Below are positions 10,825 through 24,397 of a stretch of DNA of 61,825 nucleotides, piece by piece (within the stretch, counting starts at the first letter, position 1; every line of letters starts with the position of its first letter). Origin of the DNA: Fragilariopsis cylindrus CCMP1102 (Eukaryota; Bacillariophyta; Bacillariophyceae; Bacillariales; Bacillariaceae); contig FMBT01000533.1 in NCBI GenBank assembly GCA_900095095.1, forward strand, positions 1 through 61,825. The letters run 5' to 3'. A program made the translations under genes and the position numbers. Below the pieces are notes generated by a model. It was not told the origin of the DNA. It made no database searches and saw only the letters and a list, made by a program, of their open reading frames with translations.

Positions 10825-12167
10825 GTCTTTATTTTTGCTTTTTAATTTTTGTCTTTTTTCTTTTTGGAAGGGCAATGTTAGTTCATCATGCGCTAGGTCC
10901 TATTATTTCTCTCCTCTCTTACAATTCACTTTAATCTTACTTTTATTTCTTCAAACTGCCTTTTTATTAAACACTACTGTTGGAGAATGAATTAGTTACT
11001 ACTGGATTCGCAATAAGGGTTAGCGACATTTATAGGACATTGATTAGGTGCTAACAGGTGGTATTGCCATTGATAGCAATGAAATTAGCTGATAAGATCA
11101 TTGTTATTTATAGAGTTAACATTATAAGAGAATTTTGCTTATTTACCCTATCTTAAATGCTTCTAGTACTTCTGTGTGTTTAGCAATGAGGATTACTTAG
11201 ATTATAACAACTACTCTACTTACTTACTATTACTACTAGTTAGTAGAATTGTTTGTATTGGGATGATATCTTTTCCTATTATAAGTAAGTAGTAGTATAA
11301 GTTGAGCAGTCTTTATTTTCCATGCATAGCATGGTGAGATTGAATTAGTTGTCTTGTTTAAAAAAAGTATGAAGAGTGGATTTAGTTTTGTGTGTGTGTG
11401 TTGTGTACACACACAAAACACACAGTCAACACTTTTTTCTAGTATCCTCTTGTAGGAAGACATGATCTTGTCACCAGACCAAATTAAACTACAAACTTTA
11501 ACCATTTTCCCTTCTCTCCCTATTCTCTTATTTGGAAAATACATGCTATTCGACTATGCATCCAGTATAATGTTTTGCCCATTTTTTCATTTGTTCATCA
11601 ACAGTGAAGTTATAGCTAATTTTACATTTTTTAATCCTGCAAATTCTGTATGAGTTTTTGACAGGGTCCAGTCCTACAATACAGGAATGCGTAACTGCAT
11701 GTGAGACTGACATATTTAAAAGTCAAAGCACGAGCTACCTTGTGTGAGAGCAAAGTAGTAACTGTTTGTGCAAGCTCTACAACCAATTCAAACAAGCAAA
11801 TTGATTCCAGCAATCCATCTGATCCAAAACAGACCCAATATTATGGGATCTGTTCTGATGTTTATTTTTAGTTTGCCAGAATTCCTATTCCTTCATAGTG
11901 AAACTGCGTGCATAAAAACACACATCATGAATAAAGAATGAACCTCAAATCTTTTTTGATCACCAACCTCAAACTCCTTTTAAATGCCGTAGCATATCAG
12001 ATCCATAGGTAGTTGATATGATATTGATATGATACTGATCTTTTGTATTATAAATGTTCCAACTGATAGTAACCAAAGATCTATTGTTATTCCTATAATT
12101 ATTACTGCTACTTGTACTATTATATTATTTGACACATAGTATTATAATCTATCTATCATATCTTCTC
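10825..12167. other. AT-rich intergenic region
   Basis: About 1.3 kb with only short open frames that have no recognisable domains. A perfect inverted repeat sits at 11385-11419. Nothing else is supportable. Confidence 0.5.
11385..11419. repeat. Perfect 13-bp inverted repeat (hairpin)
   Basis: GTTTTGTGTGTGT (11385-11397) and ACACACACAAAAC (11407-11419) are exact reverse complements around a 9-nt loop. It is built from a TG/CA dinucleotide tract. Confidence 0.85.
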
Positions 12168-13474
12168 TTATCTATCCCAAGCGAAAAGATTTGCACGAGG
12201 AATTAACATCGCAGCTGGTAATGGTAGATCCATTTTGACCATGGTGAGGGCACGAATTTCTTGCAACTGATCGGGATTTGGTATATCTTCCAGATATATA
12301 CTTTGATTATCTAATTCTGCTGCTATTAATCGATCGGATGCTAATCTCTTTAGACCTTCTGCTGTTGGTTGGATCGTCGCAGCGGCTTCTGCCATTGGAG
12401 TCATTGTGGAATTATTAAATATTGTATTCGCTTCTCTTAATACTTGTGATGATTGACAGAAATGTAATACTTCATTTACGGTTGAAATTGTTTGATGTAG
12501 TCGTGCTATTTCTTTCCCATGAGCTGATTTCGACAACCGAAATTCAATTGACATATGAAAGTAGGCACGCGCTTGACAGACCAATGATTGTGCCTTACAA
12601 TGTGCTGCCCATTCCGTACAGGGTGTGGGTACCTCTGATTGTAACCTTGGATCTTGTGCTATCTTCAATGCCTCGTTATAGAATGGTGCAGCACCTTGTA
12701 TAAGATACGCTAACGTGGTATGATTCCGTACCGAACTACCACCAAGATTCGCCATTTGATATATCAGTGTTTGTGCCTGTGCCAGCATAATTTTTTCCCA
12801 TAATTGTAACATTGGTTTGGATAAATCGACTGTACTCACGTACTCCTCTTGAGAAAATTCCATTAATTGTCGACACAATGATAAATAACTCGCTGATTGT
12901 TGTAAATGAGATATTGCTGATTTGAATTCTTCTTTCGTCGTTTGTGTTGTTTGGTCATTACTCCTGCCATTTAAAAGTAATGCCGCCGATGCTGATTTTA
13001 ATGCAGCAATATTCCACAACGTACAAGCTCTGTCCCATAATAATGTATGGTGTGTTTCTTGTGGTTTCGTTCCGAATGCTCCTCGCCATGTTAATGCTAT
13101 ACCATTCTCGGTATCGTCTCCACCGGTGGGGAAACCCCGTTTTTCAAATTCTAACAATGTGGCATGATAATCTTGACAATCACGAAGCATGTCACCATCT
13201 TCTAAGGCAGATTTATGTGAATCCTGTAAATGTTCGGACATACAATTCCGTAATGCTGCGATCCGCAGTAGTTCCGAACGACATTGGACTGAATTATAGG
13301 TCGGTTTCGGAACGACCATAGCTGGTGCATCGTCACCACCGCTCCTGCTAAAACTACTACTACTCTTATCAAAACCACCTGCGATTCGTCATCATCTAAC
13401 CAATTTGCAAGAGGTTGGACCAAATCAAATCGAACTGGTACCTTCAGAGGTAGAAATAAAATCGATATAGGCAT
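12168..13474 (-). CDS. BRO1-domain protein (ALIX/Bro1/BROX-like), one frame break
   Basis: This protein is almost entirely a BRO1 domain, the ESCRT-III-binding boomerang fold. The N terminus MPISILFLPLKVPVRFDLVQ (start 13474) matches the first strand and helix of Bro1 domains. The body has LTWRGAFG, LLWDRACTLWNIAALKSASA, HLQQSASYL, KIMLAQAQTLIYQMA, WAAHCKAQSLVCQARAYFH, KEIARLHQ and a terminal MVKMDLPLPAAML. The first 33 or so codons are in a different frame from the rest. The frame changes near 13377-13382, where one missing base joins DDDESQ to GGFDKSSSSFS and then MVVPKPTYNSV. I see no plausible GT-AG intron there. The product would be about 430 residues, with no V domain or Pro-rich tail, so it is closer to BROX than to full ALIX. 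A role in membrane remodelling or sorting is inferred from the family. Confidence 0.85.
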
Positions 13475-14137
13475 GATGACTAGTATTTCTCTCTCTCTCC
13501 CTCTCTCTTCTCGCTTGCCCTACCTTCTGTTGTGTTAAACTATGATTAGTCACCAATGGGTCGAGTTGAGTCGATTGTTGATGATTGACGACGAAGACCG
13601 AGGAAGACTTGTGGATTAATTTTTGAAGATAAAAATAAATTATTGTTTCTATCGAATCGTGTAAATCATGAAATTTGTTCACGGTTCCGTCTGATGCATG
13701 TCAGATCTTTTTTCTCACAAAGGAAAAAAAAAAATAGAAAAGCGAGCAACAACATGTCAACAAACTAATTTTCTCATTCGCTTTCACACTGACAAGATGT
13801 TGTTGTAAAGATACCCAAGCAGAGGAGTACGTCAACGCAAGACCGACACGTATTGCACCACCAAGTAAGCTACGTAGAAATCAAAGCAAGTCCTACTGCT
13901 GTATAAAGTAAAACCAGTCAAAGCAATCTCATCGTAAAGCAAAAAATACTAAGATAAGAACAATAATAGATCATGAATTAGAATATGAATATGCGTCATT
14001 GAAAGAGCTATTGAATAGTAGTATAGTAGGAAGTAGTAGAAAAACTTCCAGAATCATATAGACGATTAATGATATTATATTATACATTCGTTGAGATATT
14101 ACTGCATTTTGTAGCTGTTTTTTACTACAATTATCTA
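13475..14137. other. Intergenic between tandem minus-strand genes
   Basis: This spacer holds the promoter side of the BRO1 gene and the 3' flank of the TOG gene. I see no supported gene or RNA. Confidence 0.5.
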
Positions 14138-17100
14138 TTATTTGTTTGTTTGCTTCTTCACCGCTTCTAATCTAGCCCGAAGAGCAGCTGCTCGACTACC
14201 AGCTGTTGGAGCTTTTGCTTTTGGTGTAGGAGAAAAATTTCAGTCGACGATGTCGATACGGTTGCTCCTCGTTGAACTGCTGCCAACCGTTCACGAAAGG
14301 CATTCATACCGGTAGGTTTTGAAGGAGGTGATTTGCTGCCATTAGTAGTAGTAGTAGTAGTAGTGTTGGACGACACTACTTTTTCATCTTCATCGTCGAC
14401 AGGATCTTGTTTTTCGGAATGTGCAGAAGAATGGGGTACGTTGATGCTGCATGAGCTACAGCAACTTCAGTGGCAATCAGCTTGGATCGAAGACTCTTGA
14501 TTCGCTCGGACATAGCAGTGCTTGATGTTTGCGGAGATGGTGGTCTTGGGCTTTCAGACAATTCTTTCAAAAGATATGATCGGAATGCAGGCGATACATC
14601 CTCAAGGTGATTTTTCAATTCTTCGTCTCCGTAGGTTTCCTTATACGATTTTAAGGCATCGATCGCCGCGTTGCGGTTAGGTCCATGAGTTGCGGTCACG
14701 ACGGCAGAAACTAACGATGCGACATCATTATTTTGGGACGATTTTCGGGGTGGACCAGAAGCTACAATTCCAAGTTCTGCCGCGCAAGATTCAGCCAACA
14801 CACCGAGTGCGGACGAACTAGGATCAATTTCAAGATCAAGCATTTCTTTTCGCATTGTATCAGATTCGCCTCGAGCTTTCAAAATGGCCATAACAATAAG
14901 TTTCACAATATTTTTCGTTGCAACAGCTCCTTCCAGCTGTTCTAACTTATTGCAATTATCCATGGTATCTTCTAAGCAACACAATACAGTCTCCATGTCC
15001 ATATTGGTTGGTGAGAAAGGATTTGATGTACCCTCTTCCGCCTTGATGACTCTTGTGGAAAGTTTTGTAACAACTCTTGATAAGCGACTATTAAAAAGAG
15101 GGTTATCGTGCGCGTCAGTGTTCGTAGAAAGTTGGTATTGTAAGCGAATCAAAGCCTGTAGGGCATTTTCTCTAGCTGCCCCGGTTGCAGCTTGGACAGC
15201 CAGCTTATTGATAGCTCGCACCATTTGTGTGCTGGTTACCTCATCAATTTGTGTTTCATCTCCACTCTTTTGAGCAAGTCTCGGATCGAGAAGTGCGGTA
15301 CCTGCCTCTTTAATCAAAATTGTTAAGTCGTCGACGTTCACCAGCGAGGCCAAGTCACTAGATCGAAAAATGGCCATCAGACCAGCAAGATTGACCGAAG
15401 AAGTGGTACAGACATCCCCGCACTAATGTCGTTCGGATGACAGTTAAATCCGAAGTCTATCAATCGTGTCAGATTCCAACTATCTCCGATATCCTTCCTT
15501 TGATTTCTTCTCGTAGGTTTGTCACACTACTAGCATCAATCATCACTGCAAGATTTGCTTGTTTCGAAACGGCCGCATGGATGTTTTTAAGAACATCGGT
15601 ACAAGAAATCAAATTATCATCAGTTTCAAGTATCGGATTAGACTTCTCTAAAAGCTTCCGAATTATCTCAATGAATTTTCCAAAACAAGCTCATTATCCT
15701 GTTGACCGTTTCTTAACGAACTACTCTGACTGATTAGCATTTCAGAGTGAGACCCATCATCGTGCTGACTTTTCCCAAACACTTCTGTGTCACTGATAGG
15801 ATTGCAGTAGGTTCAATTGCCCCCGTGCCAAGTCTATTGCTCTCGCGAATTTTCAATAAACGAGCTCGTAAAGACGCTGCAGCACCGATGGGTGATGATC
15901 CAGAGGAAGAAAGTAGTCCCGATTGGTCAGACTCGCTTGAAGCTGAAGCAAGGTTTGAGTTAATTTGTTGTTCGGACCTCGAAAGAGCAACGGAAGTTCC
16001 AATAACAGACGTTTCTCTAAAAGAAGAGGAAATCGTAGATGTCAACGAAGAAGAGAATAAGTTCTCAGAACGATTATACCCTGGATTTGAAGACGAAAAG
16101 GAAGGTCTAGTTGGAGTGCCGTGGTTGCTCTTGACTGGACTTTCTCTTTCTCGAAGTACCCTGCGCAGATCTAGAGCAGGTAGTTCGTCTTGGAAGATAG
16201 AAGGAGTAGTGCGATCCAAGTTCTTATAATCATCTTCGATATTATTTCTTGTTGGAATCGACAAGGGTGATGGTTGACTTGGCCTTTGGATACGAGATGA
16301 ACGTGAAGGAGACATCATCTTAGCGGGAGAAGCCTTACTAGGGGTTGGGGGAGCTTTATGCATATGCTCCTCGATCAAGATTCGGGCTTTGTTGGATAAA
16401 GAGGACCCGCAGATTTTGCTTAGCCGCTGTGTATCATTTTGCATCCTTGATACTAAAAGGACCATTAAATCGAGGAATGCTGTCCGATTCTCGGGAAGTT
16501 TTTCACTTGATAATGCTTTAGCAGCAACAAGGACACCTTTCTTCCCGATTCCGCTGAGCCCATTCTTTTCAACACAGTTATAGCATGTCTGACAAGCTAG
16601 TAGACGAGCTTTTGCTTGCGACGAACTTTCCATCAAGGCAACGCATACAAATGGACCAAGTCGTTTCGCAGGTAGTAGAGGATCTGATTTGATGGAACGT
16701 ATCAAATCCATGTACATATCCTTGAAGCGCCCCTTTGCCACGCTTGCTTTTTCAAAAAGAAATGGTACAAAAATTGTTATTTCGCTGTCGGAGAACTCAT
16801 ATTTCAGTCCATGAAGGTAGGAAAGCAAATCGGCTATCATATCAAGAAGTCCACCCAGGCCGACTGTCGTCTCTTTGCAGCCTAATGCAAATACACTATA
16901 TCTCAGAATAAAGTGAAGTTGTTCTAGCACAACTAAACCTTCGTTCTCCTTATCCAACGCAATGGCCTGCCTCAGTAAGTCAAATCCGCCCATTACATCG
17001 TCTAGCTTTCTTATGCCTTTATCAGGAAAGAGTATCTTGAGAGAATTTGGTGGAATGATTGGTGCCCATGCCTTCTTAAGTCCGGAATACAAAGCAGATC

Positions 17101-20100
17101 CAGAAGGCTCTTCTGGAAATTCAGGCCAAGTAAGCGATCTCATTGCGGCCTGAGATTTTTGCCTCCAGTGGAACTGATGTCATAAATAAGTGGATGGGAC
17201 GAAGATGCAGTTTCTTCCACTTCATCGCTCTGGACGCGCGGTTTAGCATAAGTCGCTACTCTGCTCTTCTCGACAGGTGGACGTGTATAACTTGGTTTTG
17301 ATTTCTGAATCTCTGACTTTTGTATTGACTTGGAAGGCATTCTTTCCACTGGAGCTGACCTATTGATTGCAGATCGAATACCAGATGGCGTTTAGTTGAA
17401 GAAGGTTCATTCTTCGCTCTAGAGTCTAATGTAGATGTAGATGCTGATGATATTTTGGCAAGTATCATTCCAACAGATCTCTGTTTTGCGGGCACGAGAC
17501 GACCCATACTTTTCTTAGCGGTTTGCATACTAAAAACACCGTTAGCTAAGCATTCTGAAAGAAGTGATTCTGCTGCTGACCGTATCTCTACCTTCGACGA
17601 AGAAAGCGCATTTACTAATACTCTCGAAAAGCGACCTCCGACTGAATCACCCCTTTGCAAAGATACCTTCTCCAGATCGGGTAGGTGTTGAACCAATTTT
17701 TAGTTAGAGTGAGGATCCCAGCGATCCCAGCGGACTTAAATTCAGATTCATCAAGTTCTCCTATGAGAGCAACAACGAAGGGTTCTAGAGAATGTTCGTT
17801 GAACCCTTCTCCCTCTATTTCAGGAATTGATATACTCTTCTGAAGAGCCTCCATAGCGGCATCATTCATAACCTTTCTCTTGTCATTCATTGCAGCGTTC
17901 ATTACAGGAGCATAGACAACCTTACCAAGTTTCCCTTGAGCCTCTCCTTCAACAGAACTAAGCACCAAACCAATTAATCGAGCAGCAATCGGTTTCAAAT
18001 TAATTTGAGTGTCCGTGAGTCTATCTCGCATAGCTCGTAAAAGTTCAACAAGAGGTCTCATTTTCGACGTATCTAATAATCCACTAGTATTCTTGAGAGC
18101 TTTCTCGACATCTTCTAATGCTACTTTTCTCGCTTTCCATGCAGTTTTGCCATCTTTGGATCCCATTCTAGACAAACAATCTGGTGGAAGCTCCGCAATC
18201 AGGTCTGTCTTCGGAAGTTCAATCTTCATGCCAGAAGTAGAGTTACTGTCAGTGTTATCATCGGATGAATTTGAGAACAAATATCGCATTGGCCAATCTG
18301 CGCAGGCTAGAGAAGAATCGTAGGGATGTTCCTTGAAGATCTTATCAAACTCTTCGCGAAACGATGAATCGCTGATAGACGACAGCGTTACTGCCCTCAA
18401 AGACGGTCCTAGCTGAGCATGCATCAGTCCAATAGTCGCAAACGCAGCACGTTTTACTTTAACATTCTTTGCGCCACATTCTGACTTCAAAAATGGAACA
18501 ACTTCCTGGATGCTCGACCCAATCGATGCAGCACCAAATTCGTTGCAAAAAGCTTTCATCCAGATAAGAAATTCTTCATGAGCAAGAGGAGCTCGAAGTT
18601 TTTCAGCACACGTACAAGCAGATGTAAGTACATCGTGTGGAGGATACACTGTACAAAAGGTCAACAGCAATGATTTGGATAGAGCAGATAGTTTCTTGTC
18701 AGCGATCTTTTCGACCGCCAATGCTGTACCATCAGTAATGGCCCAATTGGAGAATCGACACTGTGACCTTTCATGGTAATCGCACAATGCTGAAAACAGT
18801 TCCATAATTCCTCGTGCAACATTAAAGTTTGATTCCTTAAACATTTTTGTGTGTTCCTTGACCACTACCAACAAACAATTAGAATCATTCTCGACTTCGT
18901 TACAATCTATAAGCTCAGGACGAGAATTCACAAATTCTGTCAAAGCTTGGATAGCCTTCAGACGGGATTGCCATTTGGTAGCCTTAATACCAACAAGAAT
19001 TCCTCCCTCATCCTCTCCTGGTTCATCCCAAAATGAAATATCTAATGTTCCACAGTGATCCAATGCTTCCTCTAAACTTGGTATTTCCCTGTCACTAGAT
19101 TCCGTCGATGGTGCATAATTTCCTCGTGTAACTTTTTCAGTGACGGTTGGCTTTGTCACTTTTACAATTTTGGCGGCAGGTGGAGCCCGCTTCTGTGTAG
19201 ATGGCACAGCTCTAGTCGAGGGAGCCTTTTTGTTATCCTGGCTATACGAGGATTGAGGTGTTGGTACGTTAGCCTTTTTGGGTACAATAGACGACGATGT
19301 TGATGCAGAAGACGCCGGCTTCTTATTTTCATTCTTCGAAAGGGACTTGTATGCTCGAGGATGCGACTGCTGGAGTTCTTCTATAACATAGCTCAATGTT
19401 GATTGTATCCCTTCATCGTCAACTTTTTGGAGAGACAAGAGAATCTGCAGAGCAGCCTTTCTTACATTAGCATCTGAATCCCCCAGCTTTTGGGATGCAA
19501 ATTTAGCACATGCCTTGGCATTAGAAGGCGTGAGTGCAGCTCGAGGACCTGCTGATGCACCTGCTACCACACATCGATCCAAAAACTCTAATGCTGATGT
19601 TCTTGCCAACTTATTCTTTTCCTTGCTCTCGTTCGCGGCGTCAGGGATTGAAGAATCCGAATCAAGTAAGTGATCATAGCCAAATACATTGCCAAAACAT
19701 GCATCAAGACATGAGGATACCCCCTTCGTTAGTTTTTTATCTTTCGATAGTTGGAGTAATTTCGGTAAAAGCGGTCGGAGATTCGAGTAGAGCCTTTCAC
19801 CAACACCCCGTGCTAACATCGCAAGTATAGCCATAGCTTTGCTGACAACAGCAAAATGCGTATGCGTTAACAATCCCTTCATGTCATTTATCAAAGGAAC
19901 ATAATTGTTTGAGGAGGAAGGTTGAGCTAATTTGTATGGTTTTTCCCCACCACACTTTAACACGATATCCATCGCTCCAACTTTCTCCGACCATTTCGCT
20001 AATTTTAGCTTCGACGCATACTCAGTCTTGGTGATTTCGTCTATAAGGTTCACTGCTGGTCGATTTTCAAATCGTTCCTTCTCTAATTCTTCGCTTCCAG

Positions 20101-23100
20101 CTTGCAATGCCGCTAATGCATCAGCAGCAGAAACTTCATTGTTGCCAGATGCAGACATACACCGAAGTCCAATCTTAACAGGGACGGCGTCGGCGCGTTT
20201 CGCTAGTAGCAAATCCAAATCTTTTACTTGAGACTTTTGCATTTTACTAATAACTTGTTCCAACGGATCTTTGGATTCAAAAGCTCTACAAAATTCGGCA
20301 ACTATTTCCATACCTGTATCTCGAATCTTCTTGTTGGAATGGGTTAAGATCTTCGGGAGTGTCGTTGAAATAGCTGCAAGAGGAAGATGTGCTGCTCCAA
20401 ATGAATGCGTTGCCTCCAGAATCAACGAAGCAGATAGCTGTACCACTTTCGGCTTCTTAGAGACTAAACCCGTATCAACAAGAAGAGTTACCGCACTCGT
20501 AAGAGAGCTCGGACCAGAACCAGCCTCCATTATTTTGAGTACTAAACCTGTAACAGCCTTGACGGAGGTAGGTCGCGGAGAAGAAAATCCATTACCTTTA
20601 AGGAGTGCGGACACGATAGCACCCGCTTGTGCTTCCGATGATCCTCCTTTACATACATTGACGTATTCTATTCCTGCATTCATGGCAAATTCTAATGCCG
20701 CGGCATTTTTCTCCGCGAACAATTTTGGTATCAATGCATCAAGTCCAGGAACAATGTCGTCTCCATCAATAGAACCCAATGGGGCGCCTTTTGCTGCTTC
20801 CAATATTGCCCCTTCGAGTACAGTATAAGATTCCTTTCTAACTTTCCAATTCTTGTCAGAAAAGGCGGAGGGGAGATCTTCTAATGTGACTACAATCTCG
20901 CCCCCCTCGTCGCCACCACCATCACTACTAGGGAATGGCGAAGGACCTGACGAAGATGCTGTAATAGGTGATGGTTGCTGTTGAGATAATTCAAGAGGTT
21001 GCGATGGTGGTTTAGAAACTTGGGGTTGCTGCGCCTCTTCTTGGTCTCCTCTGGCAAAGCGGTCAGAACCACCGGCATTGGAGGATACTCCACGAAGTAA
21101 CGCTAACAATTCTTCGTCGTGTGCTTCTCCACCACGGTCCCCTTAAAGGTAGATTCCTGTTGTTTGAAATTCCCTCCATCTCCTTGGAGAACAGCGGGAT
21201 CAGGCGTAGTATCGGCTACTTTTTTGGTTGATATAGCTTTCTTAGTTGATATTGATTCTGATGATTTGGAAATCTTATTCTCAACAGACGACGATATTTC
21301 GATTTGCTCTCCTTCCTTATCATTCTTGGCAAAACAATCAGCTATGTCATTTTTGGAAGATACTCCTCGAAGTAATGCCAACAATTCTTCGTCGTGAGCA
21401 TCACCACCACGGTCCCCCTTAAAGGTAGATTCCTGTTGTGTGAAATTCCCGCCACCTCCTAGGAGAACTGCATTCGATGGAGGAGCTTCGACTGGTTGCG
21501 ATGATGCGTTTTTCTCTATTGATGGTACAGCACTGGATTGTTTCGATTCTACGCCAAGATTTTCTTTCCCATCATTATTCTTCGCCTGTTTTTTCTTATT
21601 TTTCTTCCATGGGGGAGAGAACCAACCTTTTTTCTTGCGACTACTACTTGGCGAAAGCTGTTCGGATGATTCTGATGATGGAGGAGGAGGAGAAGGAGGA
21701 GTTTTTTGTGTATTATCTACAACGCACATTTCATTGTGTTGGTCATCGTCATCAGCTCCCGCAAAACGATCTGCACTTGCGGACTTTGATGACACTCCCC
21801 GTAAGAGAGCCAACAATTCTTCATCGTGAGCGTCACCACCTCGTTCTCCTTGAAACGTTGATGTTTCATTACTAAAATTTCTTCCTCCACCACCCATTAC
21901 AGCTTCCTGATCCAATGGTTCGTTTGTAGGAATGTCATCTTCAAAGGAGTAGGAGGAGCCGACTTAGCCGCAACAATCACATCCGAATCTACCGCTTTAG
22001 TAGACTTTTGAGCCTTTCCTCGTTTCCATGGAGGTAGTTGGTCAGAATCACGGACAGATCGTCTCGAAGGAGCAGTTTTGAGAACTGGAACTATTAGTTC
22101 AGGTGATACCGCCGCAGGTGACGAAACTCCTGTCTCGGTAATGCCACCACCATCGTCGTTGTCTCCCGCAAAACGATCTGCACTTCCAGACTTAGCTGAT
22201 ACGCCTCTCAACAACGCCAACAATTCTTCATCATGTGCATCACCCCCTCTCTGCCCTTGAAAGTTTGATTCTGTCTTGAAATTTCCATTTCCACCCATGA
22301 TAGCATTTTGTTTCGATGGTTCTTCTTTTTCTTCTGCTTCCCTGACAACGTTATCTTCAATCGACGATCGAGTTGGCTTGGCAGCGACGACAACAACATC
22401 ATTCATTATTCCAACATCCGATACTGGTTTGAATTTTGGTGACTTGATTCGTTTCCAAGGTGGTACAGTATCAGTATTGTTCTCTTGAATTATTTCCACA
22501 TCTATCTTTTCTTCTTCTCCTTGAACTTTCTCGTTGTCGTCATTATTCATGTTGCCATCATCATTTTCATTATCATCTGGTTGTTGTTGTTGTTGTTCGT
22601 CGTCTTCTGTGGCAAATCGTTCCGCTCCACCCGAATTAGATGAAACACCTCGTAATAAAGCTAATAATTCTTCATCGTGTGCATCACCTCCTCTATCTCC
22701 CTTGAAGTTTGATATATTTTGATCAGCAAATTTTCCACGTATATTATTACTACCATTAATACTCTGTTCAGTCGCAACTTTTGTTTCCAATGGTTTGTTT
22801 AATGTATCTTGTATCGGTTGAGCTGATGATGTGGGCTTGGGAGCAGCAGCCACTAGAACACTCGCATCAGCTTCGAATGATGATTTAATACTATTAACCG
22901 CTTTCTCTTTGGTGGCTTTACCTCGTTTCCAAGGTGGAACCTCATTATTTTCACTATTGTTATTTGAGGAACGATGATCACGTGGTTTGGAATTGATGGA
23001 TTCCTCTTTTTTGGCAACACTATCGACCGGTTGTTGTTCGGTATTATTGTTTGTCGTTACCCCATTATTATTTTCATCACCGTTATCATCGTCGTCGTCA

Positions 23101-23843
23101 TCGTTACCACCTCCAGAAAATCGATCGACAGCACCAGATTTAGCCGAAACTCCTCGCAATAATGCTAATAATTCTTCATCATGTGCATCTCCACCTCGTT
23201 CTCCCTGAAAAGTTGATTCTGTTGATACTGATGATTCTATTCGTTTATTACTATTTATGATGGTACTGTTATCATTTCCTCGACCACCATCGTCGTCACC
23301 AACCTCATTATTTAATGACGTATGTTGTTGTTGTTGTTCACGGGATGGTGATGATTGCGTTCGTTTCGAAGGTGGTGATTCAACTGTGATAGCAGCAGCA
23401 TCTTCCTCCATAGCATTAAATGAATTGATTCCAGTCGTCATTATTTTACTCTTCCCTCGTTTCCACGGTGGCACTTCATTTGGATCACGAGAAGTCTTTC
23501 TTGATCGCGCCGTCATGGTAGTTGTATTGTTATTAACAATGGACGTCGACGTATCTTGGACAGCATCTATATTTTTGCTTTTGTCGTCATCCAATGGTTG
23601 TTGCTGCTGCTGTTGTTGTGATTCATCGGGAGCCGTCTCAATGATACCGATGCCACCGTCGTCGTTGGTATCGTCACCCCCGGCAAATCGATCTGCTGCT
23701 CCTGATTTGGCGGATACTCCTCGCAATAAAGCCAATAATTCTGCATCATGTGCATCTCCTCCACGCTGTCCTTGAAAATTAGATTTCTCCCCAAGAACTG
23801 TCATCGTTTTCTTTTTTCTTTTCCTTTTCCTTTTTGTAAGCAA
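14138..23843 (-). CDS. CKAP5: XMAP215/CKAP5/MOR1 family TOG-array microtubule polymerase with seven-copy N-terminal repeat, multiple frame breaks
   Basis: One gene of about 3,200 codons lies across seven or more open frames. From about 20900 down to 15700 it carries TOG-like HEAT arrays. TOG1 begins LEDLPSAFSDKNWKVRKESY; TOG2 contains LKLAKWSEKVGAMDIVLK and YVPLINDMKGLLTHTHFAVV; TOG3 begins GIKATKWQSRLKAIQALTEF; TOG4 begins SKDGKTAWKARKVALEDVEK; a fifth starts SLTWPEFPEEP. A CKAP5-like C-terminal helical region starting LASLVNVDDLTILIKEAG follows. The reading frame ends ARLEAVKKQTNK with its stop at 14138-14140. XMAP215 proteins bind tubulin and speed plus-end growth. The first 930 or so residues are unlike the family (see the repeat entry). 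Eleven single-base breaks are visible, all in the same sense: near 21940, 21139-21142, 17697-17701, 17387-17389, 17156-17160, 15743-15748, 15664-15669, 15472-15480, 15416-15419, 14434-14442 and 14233-14237. Several lie in short homopolymers. The coding sense resumes at once after each. Confidence 0.88.
21050..23795 (-). repeat. Seven tandem protein repeats RGGDAHDEELLALLRGVS in the TOG protein
   Basis: Seven copies of a motif of about 33 residues (S-x-F-x-G-x, then RGGDAHDEELLALLRGVS, then S/A-K-S-G-x-x-D-R-F) lie at roughly 23680-23790, 23110-23220, 22605-22715, 22165-22270, 21760-21865, 21335-21440 and 21050-21155. The linkers are 250-470 nt, acidic and Gln/Asn-rich. The first five linkers also hold a PPWKRGK-like motif. 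The core is almost invariant although the linkers are not, so the motif is under selection or homogenised. I do not recognise it as a named domain. Confidence 0.9.
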
Positions 23844-24397
23844 ATCGTCTGCTGTGCCGTTATTGTTGTAGGAATATAATTTGTGTTTGATGTACTGTAC
23901 TTATATGTAAGCTTGTCCTTACACAACTTTCCAATGTTGTTGTGTGATTGGCAGGTTGAATTTTGAATTTTTGTGTTCTCGTTATCTTTTGACTTCTTCT
24001 CTAGGTCGTACTGTATTGTCGCGTAAAATATACTGCATTTTATGCGTGCTGTACACATATAGTATGTCAAAGGAGGCAGCCGGACAAGATTGCCGGCGCG
24101 ATTCGATCTTTTTGCTCAGCATCATTCAAATCAACACATCAATGATCAAATTCTTAATATAAAAAATAAAATACTGTAACTTTATCCTCAACGATCAATG
24201 ACATGACATACAGCGTATCTACACTGCCTGTACATGATCGACACAACCAACAATTGAAGCCTTTCATCCCATATTTTCGCTCTAACAAACCTCATCGTCA
24301 ACAATAACTCCCCCATCATCATCATCATCATCATCAGCGGTCCATTCTTTTGTCTTTAATTCTCTTCTTCTTAAATATTGCCATACACATTTGTATT
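23844..24397. other. Divergent promoter region (TOG gene / VOC gene)
   Basis: This 554-bp spacer lies between divergent starts. A CATCAT-type tract lies at about 24317-24336. I see no gene. Confidence 0.5.

Noticed and set aside
13370..13400. Intron in the BRO1 gene
   Set aside because: Candidate GT-AG pairs are shorter than about 60 nt, remove conserved residues or give the wrong frame. A single missing base fits better.
15437..15733. 98-codon plus-strand frame inside the TOG gene
   Set aside because: The minus strand here carries the continuing TOG-protein sequence across frame slips, so this frame is a shadow.
20271..20828. 185-codon plus-strand frame opposite the TOG gene
   Set aside because: Antisense shadow of TOG1-coding sequence; its composition mirrors the real frame.
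14138..23843. TOG gene as a pseudogene
   Set aside because: Frame breaks are numerous, but all have the same sense, and no in-frame stop codons or eroded motifs appear between them. That is unlike ordinary decay.
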